64,000 bases of DNA from assembly GCA_049647265.1 (NCBI GenBank), contig JBARXJ010000058.1, forward strand, positions 1-64,000, given 5' to 3'. Shown in pieces: positions 18,471 to 28,115 of the stretch. Origin of the DNA: JAAURB01 sp049647265. Its GTDB lineage: Bacteria > Cyanobacteriota > Cyanobacteriia > Cyanobacteriales > Microcoleaceae. The notes beneath the pieces were generated by a model, which was given only the letters and a program-made list of their open reading frames with translations, did not search any database and had not been told where the DNA came from. Made by a program: the position numbers and the translations under genes. Positions within the stretch are counted from its first letter, which is position 1. The number at the start of each line of letters is the position of its first letter.

Positions 18471-19407
18471 TTCATCCTAACCTGCCCGTCAGTTTTCAAC
18501 AAAACATATTATGTTGATTTGGAACGTCACCTTAATCTCAATTCAGCTTTCGCGGGTGGCAACTCGGCGATATAAAAATATAGCTCAATTTAATTCATTT
18601 TAAAAATTCCTTGCATCGTTTGGAGCAGATATGGTATAAATTAAATTAGCTAGTTTAGTGTGACTTGGGTGTCATCTTTTTAGTAATTGTCTACCTACAA
18701 AACTAAATAATTGTTCATAGACGATCTTGTACAAGATTAAAAGCATCGAGTATGCTTAGAGTAAGGGAGTTTTTAATAGATTGAAAACTCAGCCATTCAG
18801 GCGTGCATTGTTGAGGTATTTTCCTAGTCACTTCCCCTCAACACACCCCGATGAGTAAACAGAGCAAGAGAGCGACATTGGTTAGGGGTAACATCCTCAA
18901 ATCTAACCCAAGCAGGTTGAATCAAATCCGATCTGATCTAGCTTGTTGTTGGACTAAATTTATAGATCAACTGATTCTGCCAACATCTACCACAGCTTTA
19001 TGCAGGATATTGTAGAGCAGCATCATGTGTTGGGAAACTTGCCATCTGGGCAATAGAAATTCCCACCTGATTAAACTTAGAGGTACGCAGTTGTAGTGTC
19101 AACTCTTACTGTTGTGAAATGTAAAGCCTTTTTAAAGCTCAGGAACAGATCGCGTCTGTTATGTAAAGAGTCAGATAATTCTTGCCTCTAGCAGATCCGA
19201 ATTTCGTTAAAAGGTTTTATCATAATTCTGAAACCCTATTGCTTTGACTGAGTGTTACCAAGTAGGCAACGTTTTAGTATATAAGACTTCAACCCAGTTT
19301 TTCCTGAAATCCATATTCAGGTTGTCGAAATTGAAGTCAACGTAATGGTTCCACTGCAATCATTTTTTAACGATTCATCGAGTTAACATATTTTGGGAGA
19401 AAATTTC
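18471..19407. other. Long gene-less stretch before the epimerase gene
   Basis: I see no supported gene. A 54-codon open frame at 18851-19015 has no ribosome site and resembles nothing I know. A hairpin with perfect 8-base arms, TGTTGAGG (18809) and CCTCAACA (18836), lies in the middle. The stretch could hold a long leader or a small RNA, and its last part carries the ribosome site GGGAG for the epimerase. Confidence 0.4.
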
Positions 19408-20418
19408 GTGAAAGTTTTGGTTACTGGAGCAGCAGGTTTCATCGGATTTCACCTCTCTATGAGGCTACTGGGGCTGGGACACACAGTTATTGGCTTAGAT
19501 AACCTCAACGACTACTATGACGTTTCTTTAAAAAAAGCTCGATTGGCTCAGCTTCAACCGTTTTCCAATTTTTCATTTTACCCTGTTGATTTAGCAGACC
19601 GAGATGGAATGGAAAATTTGTTTGCTCACGAGTCTTTTGAGATGGTGGTTCATTTAGCGGCTCAAGCTGGGGTTCGTTACTCTCTAACCAATCCTCATGC
19701 TTATGTTGACAGTAACCTCGTTGGGTTCATGAATATTCTCGAAGGCTGCCGCCACGCAAAAGTCAAGCACCTGGTGTATGCTTCTTCGAGTTCAGTTTAT
19801 GGCGCAAACAAGAAAATTCCGTTTTCCGTCGAGGATAACGTTGACCATCCAGTCAGTTTGTATGCTGCAACCAAAAAGGCAAACGAACTGATGGCACATA
19901 CCTACAGTCATCTCTACAATATTCCGACAACGGGTTTACGCTTCTTCACCGTGTATGGTCCCTGGGGACGGCCGGATATGGCAATGTTTATCTTTACCAA
20001 AGCAATTTTGGAAGGAAGACCAATTAACGTGTTCAATTATGGTAAAATGCAGCGGGACTTTACCTACGTCGATGATGTGGTTGAGGGGATTGTTCGCTTG
20101 CTAAACCATACGCCAGAAGCGTCACAAAGCAGTGCAGCCAGTGATGCACCCTACAAAATTTATAACATCGGCAATAACCAACCCATCGAGTTAATGCGGT
20201 TGATTGAAGTCCTGGAAGACTGCCTCGGTAAAAAAGCAATTAAAAATCTTTGTCCGATGCAACCGGGAGATGTACCCATCACTTATGCTGATGTAAATGC
20301 TTTAATGCAAGATGTTGGTTTTAGTCCCAATACTTCGATTGAGGTAGGAGTTGAACGCTTTGTAAATTGGTATAAATCCTACTATAAAATTTCTCAACAA
20401 CAATTAGTCAGTTTGTAG
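19408..20418 (+). CDS. NAD-dependent sugar epimerase, probably UDP-glucuronate 4-epimerase
   Basis: An extended short-chain dehydrogenase that interconverts nucleotide sugars. It is most like CapI/LpsL enzymes making UDP-galacturonate from UDP-glucuronate. The Rossmann motif VTGAAGFIG is at residue 5. SSSSVYG and the catalytic YAATK (Y-x3-K) follow, then a conserved FFTVYGPWGRPDMA and the C-terminal IYNIGNNQPIEL. With the GTG at 19408 the protein has 336 residues, the family length. GGGAG 8 bases upstream supports this GTG over an in-frame TTG at 19393. It may supply uronic-acid sugars to the polysaccharide enzymes of the 34-59 kb cluster. Confidence 0.88.
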   Translation: MKVLVTGAAGFIGFHLSMRLLGLGHTVIGLDNLNDYYDVSLKKARLAQLQPFSNFSFYPVDLADRDGMENLFAHESFEMVVHLAAQAGVRYSLTNPHAYVDSNLVGFMNILEGCRHAKVKHLVYASSSSVYGANKKIPFSVEDNVDHPVSLYAATKKANELMAHTYSHLYNIPTTGLRFFTVYGPWGRPDMAMFIFTKAILEGRPINVFNYGKMQRDFTYVDDVVEGIVRLLNHTPEASQSSAASDAPYKIYNIGNNQPIELMRLIEVLEDCLGKKAIKNLCPMQPGDVPITYADVNALMQDVGFSPNTSIEVGVERFVNWYKSYYKISQQQLVSL

Positions 20419-20601
20419 AGAAGTAGAAATTATGTGAGTGAATCAGCAGAGGCGTTTGAGGTGAGCGTCTCTGTTTCAAGTCCTTGAGCCATTATTAAGT
20501 TTTGAAACAGTTGTGGCGGTAACTGGGAAAAGTGTCGTACAGTATGAAAAAGAACAAATCTAAAGAAAGTATTAAGCTTTGAAGAGTTCTCTCAGGGACT
20601 C

Positions 20602-20844
20602 ATGTTCATTATGAATGTTTCAATTTTACGACAACTTTGGTCTTTAGTAGAGACCAGTCAACCTAATACTCTATTGAAGTTAGACGATGAGTCTCTCGTT
20701 GAGAGCTTAATCGAGCAGTTGAAAGCACAATACCCATTGTGTCTACAGGAGACTGAAACGGTTGATGTTTATATTCGTTCACGCACTCTTTTAATCAGAG
20801 AAATGGCTCAAGATAGGCTTCAGTTATCTGCTTACTCAATCTAA
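20602..20844 (+). CDS. Small conserved-type protein, unknown function
   Basis: Not recognised. An 80-residue acidic protein without membrane segments. It has a helical N-terminal half (ILRQLWSLVETSQ, DESLVESLIEQLKAQYPL) and a C-terminal strand-helix (VDVYIRSRTLLIREMA). AGGGAC lies upstream of the ATG, and a second in-frame ATG occurs three codons later. It follows the epimerase on the same strand after about 180 bases and converges with the 2H phosphoesterase. Base usage looks like a real gene. Confidence 0.55.
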   Translation: MFIMNVSILRQLWSLVETSQPNTLLKLDDESLVESLIEQLKAQYPLCLQETETVDVYIRSRTLLIREMAQDRLQLSAYSI

Positions 20845-20865
20845 AGATAATTACCCATTAATGAC

Positions 20866-21429
20866 TTAATTCTGACCCGATTTACCGAAAAGATATTCTT
20901 GCTCTACTTGCCAATACTTTCCGGTATGAATGAGTAAGGTGAGTTGGTTAGCAACAAATTCATATTGAATCGGTTTATTTTTAAATTCTGTCCATCCCGC
21001 CCTAAAGTTTTCTCGGGTTAAATCACGGAAAGCAACCGTCATGTGAGGTGTAAAGCGATGATGACTTGAGCGACTATTGAAATCACCTAAATCATAAAGT
21101 AAATCAGCAACTAGGTTGTTTTGCAGATTCATTAACTCTGTTGTTTTAACGACATCAACATAAATAACACGGGGGGGAAAGGCATTAAAACCTGAAAGTG
21201 TTACCGGAAAAAAAGCCTGCTGCGCTGCAAAAGTTTTTAGGCTTTGCTCTAATCGGTTTAAATCTGAAATTAACCATTTAAAAGGGGATTGTAATGTGAT
21301 GTGGGGCGGTGATTTTAAGGCATGGCGACTATCATAATTTTGAGCAAAATATTGTTTAATTTGAGTAATTTCTGATTGAATTTCTGCGGGTGGAAGTAAA
21401 GCAATAAAAAATAGACGGCTTTTCGTCAT
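20866..21429 (-). CDS. thpR: 2H phosphoesterase / RNA 2',3'-cyclic phosphodiesterase-like protein
   Basis: A member of the 2H (LigT/ThpR) superfamily, which hydrolyses 2',3'-cyclic phosphates or ligates tRNA halves. The two signature histidine motifs are present at the expected spacing: PPHITLQSPF near residue 41 and FTPHMTVAF near 127. The length of 187 residues fits. Known members act on RNA ends, but the physiological role in bacteria is unclear. It is encoded just downstream of glpD on the same strand, separated by about 80 bases, without an obvious functional link. The thpR symbol is by family only. Confidence 0.8.
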   Translation of the reverse strand: MTKSRLFFIALLPPAEIQSEITQIKQYFAQNYDSRHALKSPPHITLQSPFKWLISDLNRLEQSLKTFAAQQAFFPVTLSGFNAFPPRVIYVDVVKTTELMNLQNNLVADLLYDLGDFNSRSSHHRFTPHMTVAFRDLTRENFRAGWTEFKNKPIQYEFVANQLTLLIHTGKYWQVEQEYLFGKSGQN

Positions 21430-21509
21430 TTATCATTAGTTATTTATTATTTTTCATAGATTGTGGGGTGCGTTATTCACACACCCTACTATGCTTGATA
21501 ATACTGATG

Positions 21510-23174
21510 CTATGAAGATAACTCAAAGTCTGGGATGCAGTTTTCTTTCATATAAGTATTATAATCTGCCACAGCGCGATCGCAATCTTCAGCCGTCCAA
21601 TTGCCATACTTTTGTAGCACTTCACCGAAAATCGGAAGCAAGTCTAACCCATAATTGCCAACCATCGCTAAAGCCGTTCGACGACGCGCAATATCGACAA
21701 AAGTTTTAGCAAATTCAGTCTGTACAGCATACAAAATCTGAGCTTTAATATCAGGAGTTGTACGACAAATGGGTTCGGCTAGTTCAGGATGCTTTCGAGC
21801 TAATTCTAATACCTCAATCGTTCTTGCTCCATAAATTGAGAACAGATAACTAATCGTTGAAAAAGGTACGATCTCTTGATATTCTGTGACGGCTTGCTGC
21901 ACCCTGGGGTCATTTGGTAAAATACAACCCGGTAATGGTTTATCCAAAGTGGGGCATTTAGGGGCAGATTTTCCCAGCTTTTTATATGCCGCATCCACCA
22001 TTTCTTCGGCGACATGACGATAAGTGGTTAGCTTACCGCCAATTAAAGAAATTATATTCTTTACCCCTTCTGAACTGTGGTCATGCAGAATATGACGACG
22101 GGTAATACTGCCTGCTTTTTTCCCTTCTTGATAAGGTAGAGGACGCACACCTGAATAAGTAAATTTAATATCTTTTCGCGATAGCTGAGCATTGGGAATA
22201 ATGCCGTTGGTTTCTGTCAACAAATAATCCACTTCATCATCCGAGGCTTTAACTCGCTCTAAATTACCTTGATACGGTAAATCTGTGGTTCCAATTAAAT
22301 ACATCCCTAACCAAGGCACAATAAAAAATGGACGACCATCTGATTTTGCTTCAACGTATAACGTCGTTTCTGGTGCGCCGGGAAATGCGTCAACGATAAT
22401 ATGACTGCCTTTCGTACCGCCAATTTTACGAGTTTTACTAATAGCGGTTTGCGTGCCATTTTCTGTACCCCGCTGACAAACATCATCCACCCAAGGGCCA
22501 GATGTATTAATCACAACGACTTGAGGATTTCCTTTAACGGTGAATTCTGTACCGCTGAACCCTTCGCGACAAGTTAAACTCGTAATTAAATTATCATTAC
22601 GGTGCAGTTGAGTTACTTCTGTATAATTGAGGACGGTTGCTCCTGCTGCTTCTGCTGCTAATATATTTTCTAAACATAACCGTTCAGCATAAGCCACCTG
22701 ACCATCAAAATATTGAGCGCCGCCTTTTAAATCTTCCTGTTCTACCGAACGAAAAAGCTGTCGAAATGCAGATAAAGGTAACATTCGATGCGGCAAGAGA
22801 GTTTTATCTAAACTCAATAAATCATATAAAATCATTCCCGCCCAGATTTTCCAATAGGGACGGGAGCGGCGGCGGTAAATGGGAATTGTCAGAACCAGAG
22901 GCGTAACCAAATGAGGAGCGGTTTTTAACAAAATCTCTCGTTCTCGCAGTGCCTCCCGTACTAACGGAAATTCAAAATACTCTAGATAACGTAACCCACC
23001 GTGAACCAGGCGGGTTGACCAACTAGAAGTCCCTCCGGCAAAATCCCCTTTTTCAATCAAAATCGTTTTAAGACCCCGTAACGCCGCATCTCGCGCCACT
23101 CCAGCCCCATTAATTCCACCTCCAATCACAATCAAGTCGTATGTTGTGTTTTGAATCGATTGCAAGTCACGCAT
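21510..23174 (-). CDS. glpD: FAD-dependent glycerol-3-phosphate dehydrogenase
   Basis: Oxidises sn-glycerol-3-phosphate to dihydroxyacetone phosphate and passes electrons to quinones. It is a peripheral membrane enzyme of 554 residues. The FAD-binding motif VIGGGINGAGVARDAALRG is at residue 16. GGTSSWSTRLVHGGLRYLE follows, with TTDLPYQG near 330 and the C-terminal helical domain. Cyanobacteria making glucosylglycerol often keep glpD beside ggpS, because glycerol-3-phosphate is the acceptor for the solute and glycerol returns from its breakdown. Here ggpS lies directly upstream on the same strand, so the pairing fits salt acclimation. Confidence 0.95.
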   Translation of the reverse strand: MRDLQSIQNTTYDLIVIGGGINGAGVARDAALRGLKTILIEKGDFAGGTSSWSTRLVHGGLRYLEYFEFPLVREALREREILLKTAPHLVTPLVLTIPIYRRRSRPYWKIWAGMILYDLLSLDKTLLPHRMLPLSAFRQLFRSVEQEDLKGGAQYFDGQVAYAERLCLENILAAEAAGATVLNYTEVTQLHRNDNLITSLTCREGFSGTEFTVKGNPQVVVINTSGPWVDDVCQRGTENGTQTAISKTRKIGGTKGSHIIVDAFPGAPETTLYVEAKSDGRPFFIVPWLGMYLIGTTDLPYQGNLERVKASDDEVDYLLTETNGIIPNAQLSRKDIKFTYSGVRPLPYQEGKKAGSITRRHILHDHSSEGVKNIISLIGGKLTTYRHVAEEMVDAAYKKLGKSAPKCPTLDKPLPGCILPNDPRVQQAVTEYQEIVPFSTISYLFSIYGARTIEVLELARKHPELAEPICRTTPDIKAQILYAVQTEFAKTFVDIARRRTALAMVGNYGLDLLPIFGEVLQKYGNWTAEDCDRAVADYNTYMKENCIPDFELSS

Positions 23175-23390
23175 AATTTAGTTATTTATATTGCTTGGTC
23201 ATTTCTGATGGGTCATTAGTCATTTGTACCTTGTCATGGGTGGTAGAGGTAGGTGAGTCATAGGTAACAGGATAGTGGACAATCATTAATTTCCTTCCTT
23301 ATCTCCCTGTATCCTTCTACCGATCAACAACAAACAACTAATAACTAATGACTATTTCAATGACACCCTATACTGAACAGTGTAATCAAA

Positions 23391-24902
23391 CTAAGTTGAA
23401 CTGGCTGCTGTTTGTGTAACGGTTTCATGTTGAAGATCTTGGAATAAGGCAAATAAGCGATCGCCCCAATGCTCAACATCGTATTTTGTTACCGTTTTGT
23501 ACATCTTCGCCATCCGTTCAAGTTGTTCTTCTTTTGACATGACTAAGGCTTGATCAATAGCAGCATCCATGCGCTTGACAGAATAGGGGTTGGTTAAAAT
23601 CGCTTCGGGTAATTCTAAGGCTGCCCCGACAAACTCAGACAGCAGCAACACCCCATCTTTGCCCTCGTGGGTAATAATATACTCTTTGGCCACTAAGTTG
23701 AGACCATCTCGCAGGGGCGTTGTCCAACAGATGTCTGCCGCTCGATAATAACAAAGTAAATCTGATAATGGCAAAGGCTCGGTAAATAATAAAATCGGTG
23801 TCCAGTCTAAACGACCAAATTTACCGTTAATGTGTCCAGCCAGTTGCTCAATCTCATTTTGAGCCGTTTCATACACTCGCATTCCTTTTGCTGCCGTCAC
23901 ACAAGCCACCATAAAGTGAACTTTACCATGTAAATCAGGCTGACGTTCAAGTAAACGACCGAACGCTTCGATCATTTCTCGGTTTCCTTTCACATAATCA
24001 ATCCGGCCAGCAGCGATAATTAATTTGCGTCCTTGAAGTTGTTGTTTAATTTCAGCAAATTTTTTCTGGCTTTCCTCTTTGTGCAAGGTCGATAACAAAA
24101 ACTGCGGGTTTGCGCCCACTGGGAAGGCATCAATATTAACAATTTGACCGTTATAGGAAAGCTGAGTGGTCATTTCGGGCTGGGCCAAAGCCGTCCCCAC
24201 AGAAGTCATGTGACCTTCAACCATCTCGGTTTGAATATCCTCAACTTCTCGTAAACTCCGCACCACGTTAATAAAGTTCTCCGAATAACGGGGAATATGG
24301 AAGCCGATAATATCGCAACAGAGTAAACTATCTACAATTGCCCCCCGCCAAGGCAAAATATTAAATACATCGACCGCCGGGAATGGGGTGTGATGGAAGA
24401 AAGCGATCCGGGCTTTGGGTTTAAGTTCGCGGATATATTTGGGAGCCAGCCACAGGTTATAATCATGAACCCAAATTAAGGCATCATCAGCGGCTTCTTC
24501 GCAGGCGGCTTCAGCAAATAAACGGTTAATTTCTTGGAAGTTTTCCCAGTCTGAGGATTCGGAGGTAAAATGCCAAGGAAAAGAGTGTAAAATCGGCCAA
24601 AACGCTTCTTTTGAGGTAATGTGATAGAAATGTTTGACCTGCTCAGCACTCAGGGGAATCCGTAGAACGCTATAATTACTATCGTCTCCTTCAACTTCAA
24701 CTCGCTGCGGAAAGCTAGATTTTTGTTCGGCTTCGACTTGTTTCCACGCAATCCAAGTCCCTTTATTAACGTTAGCAAAAAAGCTTTTTAATGTCGGAAC
24801 AATACCGTTAGGGCTTTTCTTGGGGCGATAATGAACTTGCCCATTTTCAATAACTTCGTCATAAGGTTCCCGATGATACAGAATAACCAGTGATGATTTC
24901 AT
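23391..24902 (-). CDS. ggpS: Glucosylglycerol-phosphate synthase
   Basis: A GT20 glycosyltransferase that moves glucose from ADP-glucose to glycerol-3-phosphate, the first step to the osmolyte glucosylglycerol. The N-terminus (SSLVILYHREPYDEV, KKSPNGIVPTLKSFF) and the block YHITSKEAFWPILHSFPW are characteristic of cyanobacterial GgpS and separate it from trehalose-phosphate synthase. GT20 landmarks such as WVHDYNLWLAPKYI, FFHHTPFPAVDVF and TTPLRDGLNLVAKEYI are intact. The length of 503 residues is normal. It is divergent from the glucosylglycerol hydrolase gene across 590 bases and next to glpD. Salt induction is expected from the family. Confidence 0.95.
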   Translation of the reverse strand: MKSSLVILYHREPYDEVIENGQVHYRPKKSPNGIVPTLKSFFANVNKGTWIAWKQVEAEQKSSFPQRVEVEGDDSNYSVLRIPLSAEQVKHFYHITSKEAFWPILHSFPWHFTSESSDWENFQEINRLFAEAACEEAADDALIWVHDYNLWLAPKYIRELKPKARIAFFHHTPFPAVDVFNILPWRGAIVDSLLCCDIIGFHIPRYSENFINVVRSLREVEDIQTEMVEGHMTSVGTALAQPEMTTQLSYNGQIVNIDAFPVGANPQFLLSTLHKEESQKKFAEIKQQLQGRKLIIAAGRIDYVKGNREMIEAFGRLLERQPDLHGKVHFMVACVTAAKGMRVYETAQNEIEQLAGHINGKFGRLDWTPILLFTEPLPLSDLLCYYRAADICWTTPLRDGLNLVAKEYIITHEGKDGVLLLSEFVGAALELPEAILTNPYSVKRMDAAIDQALVMSKEEQLERMAKMYKTVTKYDVEHWGDRLFALFQDLQHETVTQTAASST

Positions 24903-25492
24903 AGTTTATAGATTGCACTTTTGTAATAACAGCAAAGAAAAGCTCGCGATCAAATTGATGAATAAATCTCTATAATTTTCGACAATAATTGTCTGTTGTG
25001 TTTGCTTCTAATATTAGACAGTAGGGAGGAATACCTAAACAGAAAAAATAGCTCCTCATTGACGTATCATACCTTAAAACTAAAGACTTTACGCAAATAC
25101 TAAATTATTTCTAGGTTTAAATCCTATGACTCCAAATTGAGAAGATCATCATAACTATTTTCATCTACAATTCGACATCAATAGAGATTTAACCTCACCA
25201 AAAGTAGAGTAGCGTTAATAGTTAATTTTTGCAACCATAAACTTAATAAAAATTAATAATACTTTGAGTAAACTGCGGAATTTTTGTAACATTTTTTATC
25301 ATTCTTCTGACGTTCAGACGCGATCGCGGGGATAATAAAAATAGGCAACATAGAAGGTTGAGGTGAGTTAACCTATATTAATAATTCTAATCAGCGTGCC
25401 AATCAAACAGTTGTCTCTCAACGAATGCGGCAATTGTCAACTCACCGACTAACGCAAAAATTAAACTATTTATCTTCACCAAAAAAATTACA
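24903..25492. promoter_or_regulatory. Divergent control region of ggpS and the glucosylglycerol hydrolase gene
   Basis: A 590-bp gene-less stretch that must hold the promoters of both divergent salt genes. A TATGAT hexamer on the minus strand near 25068 is a possible ggpS -10 box. A small inverted repeat TCTGA-CGT-TCAGA (25306-25318) next to a HIP1 site lies about 175 bases before the hydrolase start. I could not find a convincing counterpart of the small ggpR reading frame. Confidence 0.45.
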
Positions 25493-27955
25493 GTGGTTAC
25501 TGAAACTCAAGATTCAATTCGGTTAATTGAAGACCAAACTCAAGAACTCATTAACTGGGTTACGGCAATATACAAGTCTGACCTGACTATCCTCGAAAAA
25601 GATCGCGCTTTTGCCCGTCGCTTTGGTGCTCATTATCGCAGCAATGGTTTAACTGCAGTGGTCTTTTGGACTCCCAAATTAACCAAAGAGGTGATGCGCC
25701 CCAATGATATTTACCTCGAAGTCTTAACCCCCCTCGAAGACATCGATCCAACTGCAGCCGAACAAACGGTTTCCTTTCGTCGAGATCGAGTTGCACTCGT
25801 TCAAGAACGAGAATATTTTATCGGCGTAATTGAGGGGATGCGCCCCGGAAACCGCCATCAGTTCGGTTCATTTTACTGGATGCGTTATCAAGATAGACAG
25901 GGCAAAGATCAAATTATTCGAGATAGCGTTCCCTATTCTTTGCCTTACGGTATATTTGCCCCGGCCGAACTGTATGATATGGATAGCTTACAGGAAAACC
26001 GGGCTGATTTAGAGTATCTGCAACGTACCGCCGCCTCTGAAAATGGGGAAATTCCACGTTTACCCGCCCCGAATAATATTCTACAAATTCATGTGGGAAC
26101 GGCTTCTGAGGAAGGGACGCTGGCGGGTTTAACCCGAATTTATCAGCGCATTTCAGATAAACTGGCGGCAGGAGAAACCTTAACCCCGGCAGAAGAAAAT
26201 TATGTCGGCTACGATGCCATTCAACTGTTACCGACAGAACCCACAATTGAATATCAAAAGAAAGATACCCTCAAAAGTCAATTCTTTAGTTGTGTCTCAG
26301 AAGAAGACGATATCCTGCAAATTTGCCTGAAAAAACCGGATACCCAAGATTGGGGTTATGATGTCCCCATTATCGGGTCGAGTACGACGAGTCCGGCGAT
26401 GTTGAGTACGTTACGCCCGGATGAAGTGGTAGACTTTATTGCCACACTGCATAACTTTTCAGCAAGCCCGATTCAACTGATTTATGATTTAGTTTATGGT
26501 CATGCCGATAACCAAGCCGAATTTTTAATTAGCCGTCAGTTCTTAGCTGGGCCAAATATGTATGGTTTGGACTTAAACCACCAACTGCCAGGGGTACGGG
26601 CAACTTTTCTCGAAATGCAACGGCGTAAACTCGATACGGGTGTCGATGGGATCAGAATTGATGGGGCGCAAGATTTTCGCTTTTTTAACCCCCTCTCCGG
26701 ACGAGTTGAATATGACGATGTCTACCTGCTGGCGATGAGTGATGTCGTTCAAGAAATTGCCGGACACAAACGCTTGATGTTTACCATTTTTGAGGATGGT
26801 CGGCCTTGGCCAGAACCGGGTTGGGAAGAGAGTTCTACCTATCGCCATTTGGTGGAATTACGACCGGATTCTTATCAATGGGGGCCGTTAATTTTTGCTC
26901 ACAATACCCCCGCATTAAAAGGGTTTTGGGAAAAGAAATGGGAACGAATTCAACAAGTAATGGAAATTGGCGATCGCTGGATTACCGGTTGTGCGAATCA
27001 TGATACAGTACGACGGGGGAATCAAATTGATCCCGAAATTAAAGATCAAATTAACTGGAATCTGGGCGATACTTTGCCGGAAGTCTTAAAAAATTCATAC
27101 GATAATCCCGCCGTCACATTATGGGTGTATGGTTTTTGTCCCGGTTTACCGATGGATTTCATTAACTCATTAATGCACGCCCCTTGGATGTTTTTCCGCA
27201 ATACTGATGAGCGTTATGGCGTAAAAGTGGTTTCTGAAGAAGTCAGCTTTTTAGACTGGCAAATTAGCCCCGAACTTTATCAACAAGATTGGGCATTTCC
27301 GCGATTAAAATCACTCGGATTTGAAACCTATTTGCAACTTCATGAATTTAGTCATGCATTAAATATTAGCATGATTGAAAAAGATTATGATTTAGAAGCC
27401 GTCGCAAATGCTTGTCAGTTCTGTTTTGGGGAAGATACACAATATTGTGATATTGCCGCTTTGAAAGAATTAAACCGTCCGGATATGGTGGCATTTCTCA
27501 AACAATTAGATGTTGCTAAACTCAAACAGTTTGCGCTTCATTTTATGGAAGATTGTTTTGAGATGTGTAATGTTTCTCGCTATCAAGATACTGTTAATCC
27601 GGCTACAACTCAGTTCAACCTCAGTTTACGCCAGTTTCGTAAAAGTCATCCCTGGTTAGGTAATAATCTAAACCTGCAAGAAACTGACAAATTCCACAAA
27701 ATCACAGAAGGAGAAAGAACCATTTTCTATGGACTGCGTCAAAATCCAGAAAATCCCAACGATCAAATTATCATGGTGACTCATCTTGAGGGCGATCCAT
27801 ATAAGATTCAACTCGGAGAATTACTCGGATTAGACTTAGATAAATGGCAGGTTGCGATCGCATCTCCTGGCATCGATCAAAGCGATCAATTGTCTGATTT
27901 AAGTTGTTTTGAATTGAAACAGTCTCAGGCATTACTCCTGACTCCAAAACCCTAA
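25493..27955 (+). CDS. gghA: Glucosylglycerol hydrolase
   Basis: A glycoside hydrolase that splits glucosylglycerol into glucose and glycerol when salinity falls, the counterpart of GgpS. At 820 residues it matches the large cyanobacterial enzyme of the Slr1670 type. A TIM-barrel with GVDGIRIDGAQDFRF near residue 383 looks like the nucleophile region of GH13-like enzymes. FTIFEDGRPWPEPGW near 429 and TGCANHDTVRRGNQ near 498 (an NHDT motif like the GH13 transition-state pair) follow. The GTG start directly precedes VTETQDS, and no strong ribosome site is visible. It is divergent from ggpS and followed closely by polA. Confidence 0.88.
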   Translation: MVTETQDSIRLIEDQTQELINWVTAIYKSDLTILEKDRAFARRFGAHYRSNGLTAVVFWTPKLTKEVMRPNDIYLEVLTPLEDIDPTAAEQTVSFRRDRVALVQEREYFIGVIEGMRPGNRHQFGSFYWMRYQDRQGKDQIIRDSVPYSLPYGIFAPAELYDMDSLQENRADLEYLQRTAASENGEIPRLPAPNNILQIHVGTASEEGTLAGLTRIYQRISDKLAAGETLTPAEENYVGYDAIQLLPTEPTIEYQKKDTLKSQFFSCVSEEDDILQICLKKPDTQDWGYDVPIIGSSTTSPAMLSTLRPDEVVDFIATLHNFSASPIQLIYDLVYGHADNQAEFLISRQFLAGPNMYGLDLNHQLPGVRATFLEMQRRKLDTGVDGIRIDGAQDFRFFNPLSGRVEYDDVYLLAMSDVVQEIAGHKRLMFTIFEDGRPWPEPGWEESSTYRHLVELRPDSYQWGPLIFAHNTPALKGFWEKKWERIQQVMEIGDRWITGCANHDTVRRGNQIDPEIKDQINWNLGDTLPEVLKNSYDNPAVTLWVYGFCPGLPMDFINSLMHAPWMFFRNTDERYGVKVVSEEVSFLDWQISPELYQQDWAFPRLKSLGFETYLQLHEFSHALNISMIEKDYDLEAVANACQFCFGEDTQYCDIAALKELNRPDMVAFLKQLDVAKLKQFALHFMEDCFEMCNVSRYQDTVNPATTQFNLSLRQFRKSHPWLGNNLNLQETDKFHKITEGERTIFYGLRQNPENPNDQIIMVTHLEGDPYKIQLGELLGLDLDKWQVAIASPGIDQSDQLSDLSCFELKQSQALLLTPKP

Positions 27956-28115
27956 GCTTATTTTTATCCTCTCCATAAAGAGCAATTTGCTGGCAGTCAA
28001 TTGTATCAAAATGGAGAGGACTTATATTCAAAAATTTTTGAACGATAGCTGTTGGCAACATCTGCTGAGTCTTCTCCCTGCCAATCCTATCCGCCCTCGC
28101 TACAATAGAGAATTG

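Noticed and set aside
18851..19015. 54-codon open frame in the empty region before the epimerase
   Set aside because: No ribosome site, unusual composition and no resemblance to any family I know.
27987..28115. 43-codon extension of polA from a TTG at 27987
   Set aside because: No ribosome site and no homology. The nuclease domain begins right after 28116, although the ATG at 28011 cannot be excluded.
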